Shown piece by piece: positions 44,519 to 52,498 of a stretch of DNA of 64,000 nucleotides. The position numbers and the translations under genes are program-made. The DNA is from Runella sp. SP2. Its GTDB lineage: Bacteria; Bacteroidota; Bacteroidia; Cytophagales; Spirosomataceae. The stretch is taken from the NCBI RefSeq assembly GCF_003711225.1, contig NZ_CP031030.1, positions 3,100,001 through 3,164,000 of the forward strand. The letters are read 5' to 3'. Under the pieces are notes generated by a model. The model saw only the letters and a list, made by a program, of their open reading frames with translations. It did not search any database and was not told where the DNA came from. The number at the start of each line of letters is the position of its first letter. The stretch's first letter is position 1.

Positions 44519-47464
44519 CTACTGTTCTACCGCTAAATTGTAGGGAATTTTAATAATGACTTCCATTCCTTGCCCCACTGCCGAATGTATCTCCATCGTA
44601 CCATGGAGCAGTTGGGTTCGTGCCTGCAAATTAGAAAGGCCATTCCCATTTTTGCGTTTGGCTTGGGCTACATCAAAGCCTACGCCATTGTCATTGTAAC
44701 TCAAAGTTAAACACTTAACACTGAAATCAAGGTAAAAGGCCGCCTCGGTAGCGCTTGCGTGCTTGAGGGTATTTTGAAGCAATTCCTGAGCAATTCGGTA
44801 CAAATTCACTTCATACTCCTCAGCCAAGTGTTTCGGAAATCTACGACTCACGTTGACAATGACATATACCTTCTGCGTTTGATTGATAAGCATAGCCCGC
44901 TCGCGCAAAACCCCTACTAATCCTTTGATTTTCAAACCTCTAGGACTCATGTCATTGATAAGTCCTCGCAAATCATCGAAGGTAGTTTCCAGTACATTTT
45001 CCAATTTCGATTTGAGGGTTGTGATTTCTATGTTTCCAAGTAAACCCACCATGATTCGGAGTGCGGTAAGGTTGGCGCCAATGCCGTCGTGCACCTCCTT
45101 GGCAAAGCGATTTCGTTCGATTTCTTGGGTCTGTACCATTAGCTTTATTTCCTTGCGTTGCTGTGCCAAAAGTCGCCGAACACGGTATTTATCAAAGAAA
45201 TACAAGCCAATTATCATCCCCAAAAATAGTAAGGCTTTGAACCACTTCGTTTGCCAAAAATAGGGCCGAATCTCTATGTTGAGTTGGGTAGGAATCGGAT
45301 TCCAAACACCATCACTATTGGCCGCTTTCACCTCAAATACATATTTACCAGCTGGTACTTGGATAAAGCGTGCGATGGTTTGTTTGTTGGCGTTAACCCA
45401 CGTACTATCCGACCCCAAAAGCCGAAATTGGTAACTATTAACCCCTTCCGACACGTAATCAATAACGCTGTACTGAATAGCAAACGAATTGCTATCGGGC
45501 GGCAGCGTAATGGACGTTGCTTCACTGATAACCACGGGCAATTTATAGGGTGCTTCCTTGACCGTCAATTGCGTCAAATAGGGTTGACTCAAATACGTAT
45601 TCTTTTTAATATCTTCTGGGTAAAAGCGGTTAAAACCCTGACTTCCACCAAAAAACATTTCTCCATCGGGTGCAAGGGAGGCCGTTCGCGAATTAAAATC
45701 ATTGCTTTGCAGTCCATCGGTAAGCTTAAAGTTTTCGACTTTTGACTTCACGGGATCTATCCTCGACATACCCCGTGAAGTACTTACCCAAAAATGCCCC
45801 TTTTTATCGACAAGCGCATCATACACATACTCACTGGCAAGCCCTTGCTTGGGCGTCCATTTGGTGACTTTCCAAGTAGTTTTAGAAATAACCAACAAAC
45901 CCGTGGCACTTGCCCCTAACACCTGATTATGAGCTACATCGTTGTAGCCATTGCGAAAAATAGCGCCTGTAATCGGGGCAGTAGTGGCCCTCCAGACTGT
46001 GTCTTGGAGGTAGCCTATGTGTAGTTTTCCATTAAAACCCACGTAAAACCGCCCTTCTTTGTCCATTAAACACACACGCCCATTGGTTCCAAAAAAAGGA
46101 ATTCGTTGGAAAGTAAAACGTTTTCGATGAAATACAAACATCCCCGATTCGGTATTCAGAACCAGCGTCATAGGAGTTGCTTCAAAGACATCTCGAACGG
46201 TATTGGCAAATTTAGACTCGTTTTGAAGCGTATCGGGGTTCACAAATGTTCGTATTTTTTGACTCGACGGGTCATACACACAAAGCCTATTTTTTGCCAT
46301 AATCCAAACGTTTCCATCCTTACTTCGGAAGGTGCGTCCGCCTGTGTTATTGAGCTTATCATTAAGACTAGGCGAAAACAACTCATTCGTTTTTTTATTG
46401 TACAACAGCACTTGATAGTCGTCCAAATTTACCCTCAGCAAGTTATCATTGAGCGCCAAAAAACCTCGATTTGAAAGCTTTATGGGTACTTCATGCGTAC
46501 TGGCGGTGATTTTTTGAAATTTGGGAATCAACGGGTTAAGTTTATAGCCATAGTTAAAATTCCAAAGCCACTGCACCCCATCGCCAAAGGTTTTGTAATG
46601 AGGATAGACCGCTTTCGGTAAAGTCACCACCGAATGATGGGGTGCAAAAAACTCCTGCGTTTTCGTAGTCGGTTTGACGGTTCGTAAATCATTACTTATG
46701 AGCATACCTGAAAAATCTTTTGTTGCCGCATAAATCCCTTTATCGGTCAGTTTAAAGTGGCTAAAAAAGGTGGGTTGCCCCAGTTTGTTCAGTGGATGAT
46801 TACTAAATACATAACGACACTCAAATGTCTGTGTATCAAACCTCAAAAGTCCTTCCAAAAGATGAATCCAGAGATAACGTTTCCCATCAAACATAGATTG
46901 ATGATCGTAGAAGTTATTATCCTCAAAAAAAGGCACTTGGGTTAACACAACAGTTTTCCGTCGAGTCACTAAATCAAAATAAAACAACTGCTGGTTTGAA
47001 GGCGATATACACCAGAGTCTCGCTCCTATCAGTCCCAGCGGTTGTCCTTTCATCGGTCTCCACCCGTCCTTTGTTTTCTCTTTAAGGTGAACAAAGCGTT
47101 CGGTTTTTCGTAAAAAATACGCAACGGTCGAGTACCGCTCAAAAAAACTTGGAATTCTATTCACCCCCAACCAAAAATTGCTATTGGGGTCTTCCACAAT
47201 GGTCCTGACCAAATCCACTGCACGAATGGCCGAATCGCGCACGAAGCGCATTTGAGTACCGTCGTAGCGACAAAGCCCCCCAGGTGTTCCCATCCAAACA
47301 AAGCCTTTTTTATCTTTATGAAGGCAAAAAATGGAGCCAGAAATATACTCTTTGTCCGCGTCAAGAATAGAAACGAGGTACTTTTTTTGCGCCCAACCAA
47401 AACTTATCCCTAAGCCGATGAGTACAAAAAAGCTTCTCCAAAGATGTACAAACAGTGACCTCAA
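44519..47464 (-). CDS. Two-component sensor: beta-propeller/Y_Y_Y histidine kinase
   Basis: 981 residues. Signal peptide (about 1-25); repeated ligand-binding propeller strands (KKGFVWMGTPGGLCRYDG, KDGNVWIMAKNRLCVYDP, KKGHFWVSTSRGMSRIDP); a Y_Y_Y-like beta-sandwich (NSYQFRLLGSDSTWVNAN, AGKYVFEVKAANSDGVWN); one membrane helix (about 745-763); HisKA_3 phosphoacceptor FAKEVHDGIGANLTALRIMV (His about 790) and HATPase_c LYRIAQELLQNTLKHAS. No receiver or AraC domain, so it must signal to a separate response regulator such as the receiver-only or NarL-type proteins nearby. Senses an extracytoplasmic ligand. Confidence 0.9.
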   Translation of the reverse strand: MRSLFVHLWRSFFVLIGLGISFGWAQKKYLVSILDADKEYISGSIFCLHKDKKGFVWMGTPGGLCRYDGTQMRFVRDSAIRAVDLVRTIVEDPNSNFWLGVNRIPSFFERYSTVAYFLRKTERFVHLKEKTKDGWRPMKGQPLGLIGARLWCISPSNQQLFYFDLVTRRKTVVLTQVPFFEDNNFYDHQSMFDGKRYLWIHLLEGLLRFDTQTFECRYVFSNHPLNKLGQPTFFSHFKLTDKGIYAATKDFSGMLISNDLRTVKPTTKTQEFFAPHHSVVTLPKAVYPHYKTFGDGVQWLWNFNYGYKLNPLIPKFQKITASTHEVPIKLSNRGFLALNDNLLRVNLDDYQVLLYNKKTNELFSPSLNDKLNNTGGRTFRSKDGNVWIMAKNRLCVYDPSSQKIRTFVNPDTLQNESKFANTVRDVFEATPMTLVLNTESGMFVFHRKRFTFQRIPFFGTNGRVCLMDKEGRFYVGFNGKLHIGYLQDTVWRATTAPITGAIFRNGYNDVAHNQVLGASATGLLVISKTTWKVTKWTPKQGLASEYVYDALVDKKGHFWVSTSRGMSRIDPVKSKVENFKLTDGLQSNDFNSRTASLAPDGEMFFGGSQGFNRFYPEDIKKNTYLSQPYLTQLTVKEAPYKLPVVISEATSITLPPDSNSFAIQYSVIDYVSEGVNSYQFRLLGSDSTWVNANKQTIARFIQVPAGKYVFEVKAANSDGVWNPIPTQLNIEIRPYFWQTKWFKALLFLGMIIGLYFFDKYRVRRLLAQQRKEIKLMVQTQEIERNRFAKEVHDGIGANLTALRIMVGLLGNIEITTLKSKLENVLETTFDDLRGLINDMSPRGLKIKGLVGVLRERAMLINQTQKVYVIVNVSRRFPKHLAEEYEVNLYRIAQELLQNTLKHASATEAAFYLDFSVKCLTLSYNDNGVGFDVAQAKRKNGNGLSNLQARTQLLHGTMEIHSAVGQGMEVIIKIPYNLAVEQ

Positions 47465-47618
47465 TTGATGTAAGGAAGTGATAGCGAATGAATTCCAAAA
47501 TTAGGGTTTCTTTGGAATCTTGCAAACTACGCACGATAGCATTTCCTTGTAGTAGTGGCCATAACCGCAATTGGTGCAAAGGCACGACTCAAATTCTGCA
47601 ACAACTCTTTGATATCAA

Positions 47619-48566
47619 TCATCCGACTTTAATCACTAATTTACCACGTACGTGCCCTGCTTCTACGTTGGTAGTGGCTTCATAGATACTTTCTAGGCCA
47701 CCATATATTTTATCCAAATGCAGTCGAAGTTTTCCCTCTTTTACTTGGTTAGTAACCCAAGCTAAATCGCTGGTAGTGAGCTTTAGCATCAGCAATGCCA
47801 TTTTTTTAGAACGAAACGGATTTAAGGCTACCTGCAAAAACTTGGCTGGTCCAGGTACCGTATTGATAAAAATCCCGCCCTTTTTTAGTGCTTGTTGTGC
47901 CTGTTTGAACGTGTATTTATCAACAATATCAATGATTAGATCGTATGCTTCTTCTCTTTCAAAAGGGTCTTGAACGGTGTAGTCTATGACTTCGTCGGCA
48001 CCTAGTCCTTTCACAAACTCAAAGTTAGAAGCTCGACAAACGCCCGTTACGCTCGCACCCATCTGTTTGGCTATTTGTACAGCCAAATGCCCCAAAGCGC
48101 CCGCTGCGCCTAAAATCATCACTCGTTGTCCCGATTTGAGTTTTCCTAAGTCGCGCAAGCAACTCAGCGCCGACGCGCCCGCAATGGGTAAAGCTGCTGC
48201 AATTTCAAAACTCAGCTCGGCAGGTTTGGGTATCAGTTGGTCTGTTTTGGCAACGACGTATTCTGCATACGGCCCCGATTGCTTAAAAGGGTCAATGGCT
48301 CCCATCACTTCGTCACCCACGTTAAATGCCTGTACGGCACTGCCCACTGCCACTATCTCTCCCGAAAAATCGACGCCCATGAGCATGGGGAGTTTGCGTC
48401 TAACAAACATTTTTGCTTCTCCTTTTCTGATTTTGAGCTCCAAAGGCGAAATCGTAAAGGCTTTTACTTTGACGAGCACTTCTTCTACGGAAAGGACGGG
48501 CGTAGGTACTTCATCAATTTTTAGGGCGGAAAGGTCACCGTAGTGTTGTAGTAAAATTGCTTTCAT
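47619..48566 (-). CDS. NADP-dependent quinone oxidoreductase-like MDR protein
   Basis: 315 residues, zinc-free medium-chain dehydrogenase type: MKAILLQHYGDLSALKIDEV, PMLMGVDFSGEIVAVGSAV, RVMILGAAGALGHLAVQIAK (NADPH-binding GxxGxxG-like) and IINTVP-type loop. Reduces quinones or alpha,beta-unsaturated carbonyls. Upstream (60 nt) is the palindrome at 48627, placing it in the inferred local regulon. Confidence 0.87.
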   Translation of the reverse strand: MKAILLQHYGDLSALKIDEVPTPVLSVEEVLVKVKAFTISPLELKIRKGEAKMFVRRKLPMLMGVDFSGEIVAVGSAVQAFNVGDEVMGAIDPFKQSGPYAEYVVAKTDQLIPKPAELSFEIAAALPIAGASALSCLRDLGKLKSGQRVMILGAAGALGHLAVQIAKQMGASVTGVCRASNFEFVKGLGADEVIDYTVQDPFEREEAYDLIIDIVDKYTFKQAQQALKKGGIFINTVPGPAKFLQVALNPFRSKKMALLMLKLTTSDLAWVTNQVKEGKLRLHLDKIYGGLESIYEATTNVEAGHVRGKLVIKVG

Positions 48567-48588
48567 AAGAGGTTTATTTCATAAAAAT

Positions 48589-48655
48589 TTTGCCCCAAAT
48601 ATCACGGAAACTGAGAACTTTTCTTCTCATGGTTTTCCATGATATTTGGGGCAAA
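48589..48655. promoter_or_regulatory. Palindrome inside a larger inverted repeat
   Basis: TCATGGTTTTCCATGA at 48627-48642. It is embedded in a bigger inverted repeat: TTTGCCCCAAATATCA (48589-48604) and its exact complement (48640-48655). A degenerate second copy (TCACGGAAAC...) begins at 48602 on the other arm. Located 22-89 nt upstream of the oxidoreductase start. Confidence 0.7.
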
Positions 48656-48663
48656 TAAGTACG

Positions 48664-48786
48664 TTATAGAATCCCAATCACTCCCCTCGCTCTTTTTTCG
48701 AGTGCTTCACGCTCCGCCTTATCATCGTCTTCATTACGCGACTTGGGTTCATCTGTACTGCCGAAAACATATACTTTGAGTGCCAT
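48664..48786 (-). CDS. Possible 40-residue small protein
   Basis: ATG 48786 to TAA 48664; highly charged (KSRNEDDDKAEREALEKR) with a hydrophobic start (MALKVYVFGS) and end (GVIGIL). No homologue recognised; it could be a real small protein or chance. Lies just upstream of the palindrome region of the oxidoreductase. Confidence 0.3.
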   Translation of the reverse strand: MALKVYVFGSTDEPKSRNEDDDKAEREALEKRARGVIGIL

Positions 48787-48989
48787 TTAAGTGAAAGGGG
48801 TTGAATGAATGTTTTTGATTTCTAATGCTTTCCGTCTGAGTCCCTGTAGGTTTTAGACAATTCAACCACCAAGAACAAGATCTTCAATATGCAGCAAGTT
48901 GTCTTTCAAGAGAAAAATAATTCCATCATTATCATTCAAGGTATTGTTTACGGCAAAGGCTGTCCAACCACTTGTCCAATTATATGTCT

Positions 48990-49244
48990 TTATTCTTTTA
49001 CCAAGAGAAGTTCATCTTTTGGATAATGTCGTTTTACTTCAATTGCCACTTCTTTACCCGATTTTCCTGGCAAGTCAATGTCCAAAAGCAAGACATCAAT
49101 GGGCTGTTTTTTAAGAAAAGGCATCACTTCATGGCCATTATGCACTACACCCGCGAGTTTGTAGTCTGTCGCATAATCAATGATGAAACGGAGCCCATCC
49201 ACAAACAATCGGTGATCATCAGCAATAAAAAGCATATACATCAA
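48990..49244 (-). CDS. Receiver-only fragment of a NarL-type response regulator
   Basis: 84 residues: MLFIADDHRLFVDGLRF, VLLLDIDLPGKSG (phosphoacceptor Asp about 55), EVAIEVKRHYPKDEL, then stop; beta-5, alpha-5 and the HTH of a full regulator are missing. So either a degraded regulator or a single-domain receiver that shuttles phosphate. Start may be 49244 or an internal Met (49241, 49235). No C-terminal remains were found downstream. Confidence 0.6.
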   Translation of the reverse strand: MMYMLFIADDHRLFVDGLRFIIDYATDYKLAGVVHNGHEVMPFLKKQPIDVLLLDIDLPGKSGKEVAIEVKRHYPKDELLLVKE

Positions 49245-49347
49245 TGGTTAGAGAAACCTTATAGGTTTGAGTATAATCGAGTGGACAAAATTAAAACCGC
49301 ATCTTCTAACATCAACCCCCAATACGGGTGGGGGCTAACAACGAATC

Positions 49348-49623
49348 CTATTTCTCTTTGTTTCATAAATACAAGGCACTCAAACCCATAATGGTCCAAA
49401 TGCTGCAATCTATGTAGAGTGTTTTGTGCGGCGGCATCTCCCGTACATTGAGATTGTAGGCATATACAATAAGGGCAAAAAAGGTCAAAAACGCGACGGA
49501 CAACAACCAAGATCGTCGGATAGCCTTGTCAGTAGAACAGAAAGCAACATAACCCAAATAACCGATGGCAAGTTGGTAGCCACCAATAAAGTTCATGGAT
49601 GACCGTACCACATTGGCGTTCTT
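49348..49623 (-). pseudogene. Decayed paralogue of the four-helix membrane protein
   Basis: NFIGGYQLAIGYLGYVAF through YAYNLNVREMPPHKT is clearly similar to residues about 40-126 of the protein at 42517, but about 40 N-terminal residues are gone: the homologous frame begins right after, and in frame with, the stop codon of the upstream epimerase gene. The penultimate Trp codon of the intact copy (FWNKEK) is a TGA here (49363-49365), followed by NKEK and TAG. Thus both ends are degenerate. Confidence 0.7.
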
Positions 49624-50607
49624 CTATGCTAAAAACTTTTCTTGCTTTAACCAATCATAGCCATCTTTGACACAAACATTCAATGGTACTAATCTCAAAC
49701 CTAACTCTTGTTGGGCTTTTTCGCTTGAAAACTGGTAATCTTTTCTGCTTAGCAAGTCTGCCAATTCGGGAGAAATAAGCGGTGGTTTATTGGTAAAAAT
49801 AGCTACAAAATCTAAGACTTTCCCCAGAAGCTTGTATAAAAAAACGCTGGCAACGGGTGGTGTTTTCTTTCCCAATAATCGGCAAATTTCATCCATAAAT
49901 ACTTTGAAAGATGCATTTTCACCGCCTAAGATGTATTTTTCGCCACTTCGGCCTTTATCTACAGCTGCAATATGCGCCTTTATTACTTCGTCAACATGCA
50001 CAAAGCAACTTGTGCCCGGGGGGATAAAAGGGGCTTTATCATTTTGAAGCGCAACAAACGCACTTCCCCAAGTGGTAATATCATAAGGGCCTAACACAAT
50101 GGAAGGGTTCATTACTACTACTTTCATTCCCAAATTTACCCCTTTGAGTGCTTCTTGCTCACCTGCCCATTTGTTTTTTTCATAGTTACCCCATGCAACA
50201 TCCCCGCGTTGGGGTGTATCTTCGGTGGTAAGCCCCCGCACATCTCCCCAAGCAGAGATACTCGACGTATGAACAAAGCATTTGGCCTTTTTTGCCACTG
50301 CTACTTCCACCATATTACGTGTACCTGTCACGTTGGTTTCAGTTTGAGCCGCGTACTGTTTTTTCCAAGAATTAACGTCGCCCGCTACATGAAAAACGGC
50401 ATCTAAACCACTAGGCATTCCTTTTTCGAGCGAGAATCGGTCTTCCAGCGAGCCTACTACCCAGTTTATGTCTAGGCCTTTAAGATATGTAAGGTCGGAT
50501 GTGGAACGACGTAGGGCGGTCACTTCCCAACCTTCAGCCACTAATTTATGAAGAAGATTGATACCGATAAAGCCAGTACCACCCGTTACAAATGCTTTTT
50601 TTTTCAT
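49624..50607 (-). CDS. NAD-dependent epimerase/dehydratase (extended SDR)
   Basis: 327 residues. Rossmann GGTGFIGINLLHKL at the N-terminus, DAVFHVAGDVNSW, FVHTSSISAWG (Ser) and the catalytic YEKNK pair (Tyr about 145, Lys 149), with a C-terminal substrate domain. Related to dihydroflavonol-reductase/hydroxysteroid-type SDRs that act on ketones of small molecules or nucleotide sugars. Its stop abuts the pseudogene at 49348. A MITE-like element lies upstream. Confidence 0.88.
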   Translation of the reverse strand: MKKKAFVTGGTGFIGINLLHKLVAEGWEVTALRRSTSDLTYLKGLDINWVVGSLEDRFSLEKGMPSGLDAVFHVAGDVNSWKKQYAAQTETNVTGTRNMVEVAVAKKAKCFVHTSSISAWGDVRGLTTEDTPQRGDVAWGNYEKNKWAGEQEALKGVNLGMKVVVMNPSIVLGPYDITTWGSAFVALQNDKAPFIPPGTSCFVHVDEVIKAHIAAVDKGRSGEKYILGGENASFKVFMDEICRLLGKKTPPVASVFLYKLLGKVLDFVAIFTNKPPLISPELADLLSRKDYQFSSEKAQQELGLRLVPLNVCVKDGYDWLKQEKFLA

Positions 50608-50640
50608 GTCATAGAAAGGTTATACAGATGATGATTTAGT

Positions 50641-50860
50641 ATTTTAACGCGAACTTTTCAAGATAAGTACTTGGTTTTGTGCCTCATAGAGGCTTAACAT
50701 TTGTAGAACAATGAGGGTTTGTCCGATTTGGTGTGCCATAGGTACACCACTTATAAGCGATGTTGTGTACCTACGGCACACTAAAATAAGAAAATAGGCC
50801 CCTATAACTACAAAGAGGTAGTGCCTAAAGGCACATTTCTTGAAAAGTTCGCGTTATTTT
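50641..50860. mobile_element. MITE-like element with 18-bp perfect terminal inverted repeats
   Basis: AACGCGAACTTTTCAAGA (50646-50663) and its exact complement (50838-50855) bound a 210-nt non-coding element, flanked by ATTTT direct repeats (50641-50645 and 50856-50860) that look like a 5-bp target duplication. Inside is a second palindrome: GTGTGCCATAGGTACACCAC (50731-50750) with its near-complement (50762-50781). No transposase ORF, so it would depend on a helper. Confidence 0.7.
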
Positions 50861-50902
50861 TTAAGTTTATTAAAAAACGATTGCTATGGTATGAAGAAAC
50901 TC

Positions 50903-52093
50903 CTAAAAGCCCGTTAGACTCAACATTACAATCTTCCATTGGCCGTTGATTTTCTCCAGAATGCGCAACGAACGTTGTTTTTGTCCCACACTTCCATCGG
51001 CTTTTTTATCTTCTTGGGTATAAGTAGCCCAAGCCAAATTACCTGAAATGTGCGATTCATAATCACTGATGGTAGAGGTAAGTCCCGTAGGTTTGTGAGT
51101 TTTGCCAAACTCTTGATGGCCTTTTTGGAGGGCTTGACCTTTCAAATAGGGCGTATTAGCCAGTTTTCTGAGTTTTTCGTCTTGCCGTTCTATGTAAGGT
51201 GTGGTCGCCCAGTTTGATCCCCACACGGCCAGATTGGCTTCGTGGTAGGCTTTGGTTTCGGCATCAATCACTTGCCTAACGGCAGCCTCTTCATCGGCTG
51301 TTGGCGAGGCTATATCGGTTTGTTGTGAGCTTACAAACATCCACTTGTTATTGCGCCGCTGAAAAACATAGGTAGCCGCTACTTGCTTACTGCGCTCGAT
51401 ACCGTCTTTGTCTAAACGCACGGTTTTGTGGATACCAGTAGAAACGGCCAAGTCACCCGATTGAAAAATCATAGGTTGGAGCATCTCGGTCGAAACAATG
51501 TTTTGTTTTTCGCCTTTCAAAGCCATTTCTTTGGTCACATAGCTGCCCTGCACGGTTGAATATCTGAAATCATCAGAAAGGCGATTGGTATAAAAAGCTT
51601 TGGAATCAGTCTTGTATTCGTTCTCTATTTTTTGCTGCATTTGGGTCGTGAACGTGTTGTCTTCGCCGCCCGTTTGATAATCTATTTTGGTGTGGTGTAA
51701 GTCGGTCAGCGTCCAGTTGTTGTTTTTCCATTCAAAGGTATAGGTGAAGGCATCTTTCCATGTCATTTTTTGGCCATTGGGAAGTACCAAAGCATGGTTT
51801 CTAATGCCCGATACCACGCCCAAACTGCCTGATTGTTTTACGCGCAGGTCGCTCATTTGGGTCTCGCTTTTGGCAGTGGGGCGAGATTTGAGCAAAGCAA
51901 GCGTTGCGGCCTTGTCATAAAACTGCCCACTATGCCCCGCCACAAAGCGCAGCTTATCGTCCATTTGTTGAATGGCCTCCATCGAATTTTTGTCATAATC
52001 AGCTAACCCTTTTTCAAAGGCAGCTTTTAGGTCGGTTTGGGCGTAGATGCTTCCTGTCGTCAGCATGACAAAAGTAAAAATTAGCTTTTTCAT
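50903..52093 (-). CDS. Secreted protein with tandem NTF2-like (SnoaL/DUF4440) domains
   Basis: About 396 residues with signal peptide (MKKLIFTFVMLTTGSIYA, start chosen at 52093). Three repeated NTF2-like units of about 120 residues are visible, each with a helical front (LADYDKNSMEAIQQMDD; ENEYKTDSKAFYTNRLSDD; IDAETKAYHEANLAVWGSNW) and a beta sheet ending W-x-L/V-x (NNWTLTDLHH, NKWMFVSSQQ, GQWKIVMLSL). No catalytic residues are obvious; such domains bind small molecules. Periplasmic. Confidence 0.65.
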   Translation of the reverse strand: MKKLIFTFVMLTTGSIYAQTDLKAAFEKGLADYDKNSMEAIQQMDDKLRFVAGHSGQFYDKAATLALLKSRPTAKSETQMSDLRVKQSGSLGVVSGIRNHALVLPNGQKMTWKDAFTYTFEWKNNNWTLTDLHHTKIDYQTGGEDNTFTTQMQQKIENEYKTDSKAFYTNRLSDDFRYSTVQGSYVTKEMALKGEKQNIVSTEMLQPMIFQSGDLAVSTGIHKTVRLDKDGIERSKQVAATYVFQRRNNKWMFVSSQQTDIASPTADEEAAVRQVIDAETKAYHEANLAVWGSNWATTPYIERQDEKLRKLANTPYLKGQALQKGHQEFGKTHKPTGLTSTISDYESHISGNLAWATYTQEDKKADGSVGQKQRSLRILEKINGQWKIVMLSLTGF

Positions 52094-52135
52094 TGTAGGG
52101 ATCATTGGTTTATGGTTTAAAAATTCAATTATCTC

Positions 52136-52333
52136 TTAGGGATTCTCAATCAAACCTTGGCGAATCGCTTCTTTTATCAAACCAACTACCGATTTTACTC
52201 TCAACTTTTGAAACAGGTTTCGGCGGTGGGTTTCAATAGTGGGGACGCTCACTTGCAATTGGCTAGCAATCTGCTCAGTGGTCAGTTCTTGGCTGATGAG
52301 TTCCAATACTTCTATTTCGCGTTTGGTGAGCAT
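52136..52333 (-). CDS. Stand-alone LuxR-type HTH protein
   Basis: 65 residues, only the GerE/LuxR HTH: LTKREIEVLELISQELTTEQ, SVPTIETHRRNLFQKLRVKS, close to the HTH of the full regulators at 56479 and 59142. An in-frame stop lies about a dozen codons before the ATG, so no receiver domain is attached. May be a genuine solo HTH activator or what remains of a regulator. The palindrome at 52384 is 50 nt upstream, as for the intact regulator at 59142. Confidence 0.75.
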   Translation of the reverse strand: MLTKREIEVLELISQELTTEQIASQLQVSVPTIETHRRNLFQKLRVKSVVGLIKEAIRQGLIENP

Positions 52334-52383
52334 ACGTTTTTGATTGATGCTACAAAGTTGGTCGCTTATTATTTCTCAATTTA

Positions 52384-52422
52384 TCAGGGCATACCACGAT
52401 TTTATATCATGGTAAACCATGA
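52384..52422. promoter_or_regulatory. Doubled palindrome between HTH gene and kinase
   Basis: An exact copy TCATGGTAAACCATGA at 52407-52422 and a degenerate copy TCAGGGCATACCACGA at 52384-52399 (10 of 12 consensus positions, symmetric differences) with the same 7-nt spacer as the other doubled sites. Divergent: 50 nt to the HTH start, 76 nt to the kinase start. Confidence 0.75.
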
Positions 52423-52498
52423 TTTTGAAGCCATTACGTAGCTAATAATTTGAAAAATGATGGATTAAATAGATATTGACCTCATTAACCTCTTCTCT

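Noticed and set aside
48990..52333. One response regulator split by insertion of the epimerase and NTF2-like genes
   Set aside because: The C-terminal piece lies upstream of the N-terminal piece on the coding strand, the wrong order for a simple interruption.
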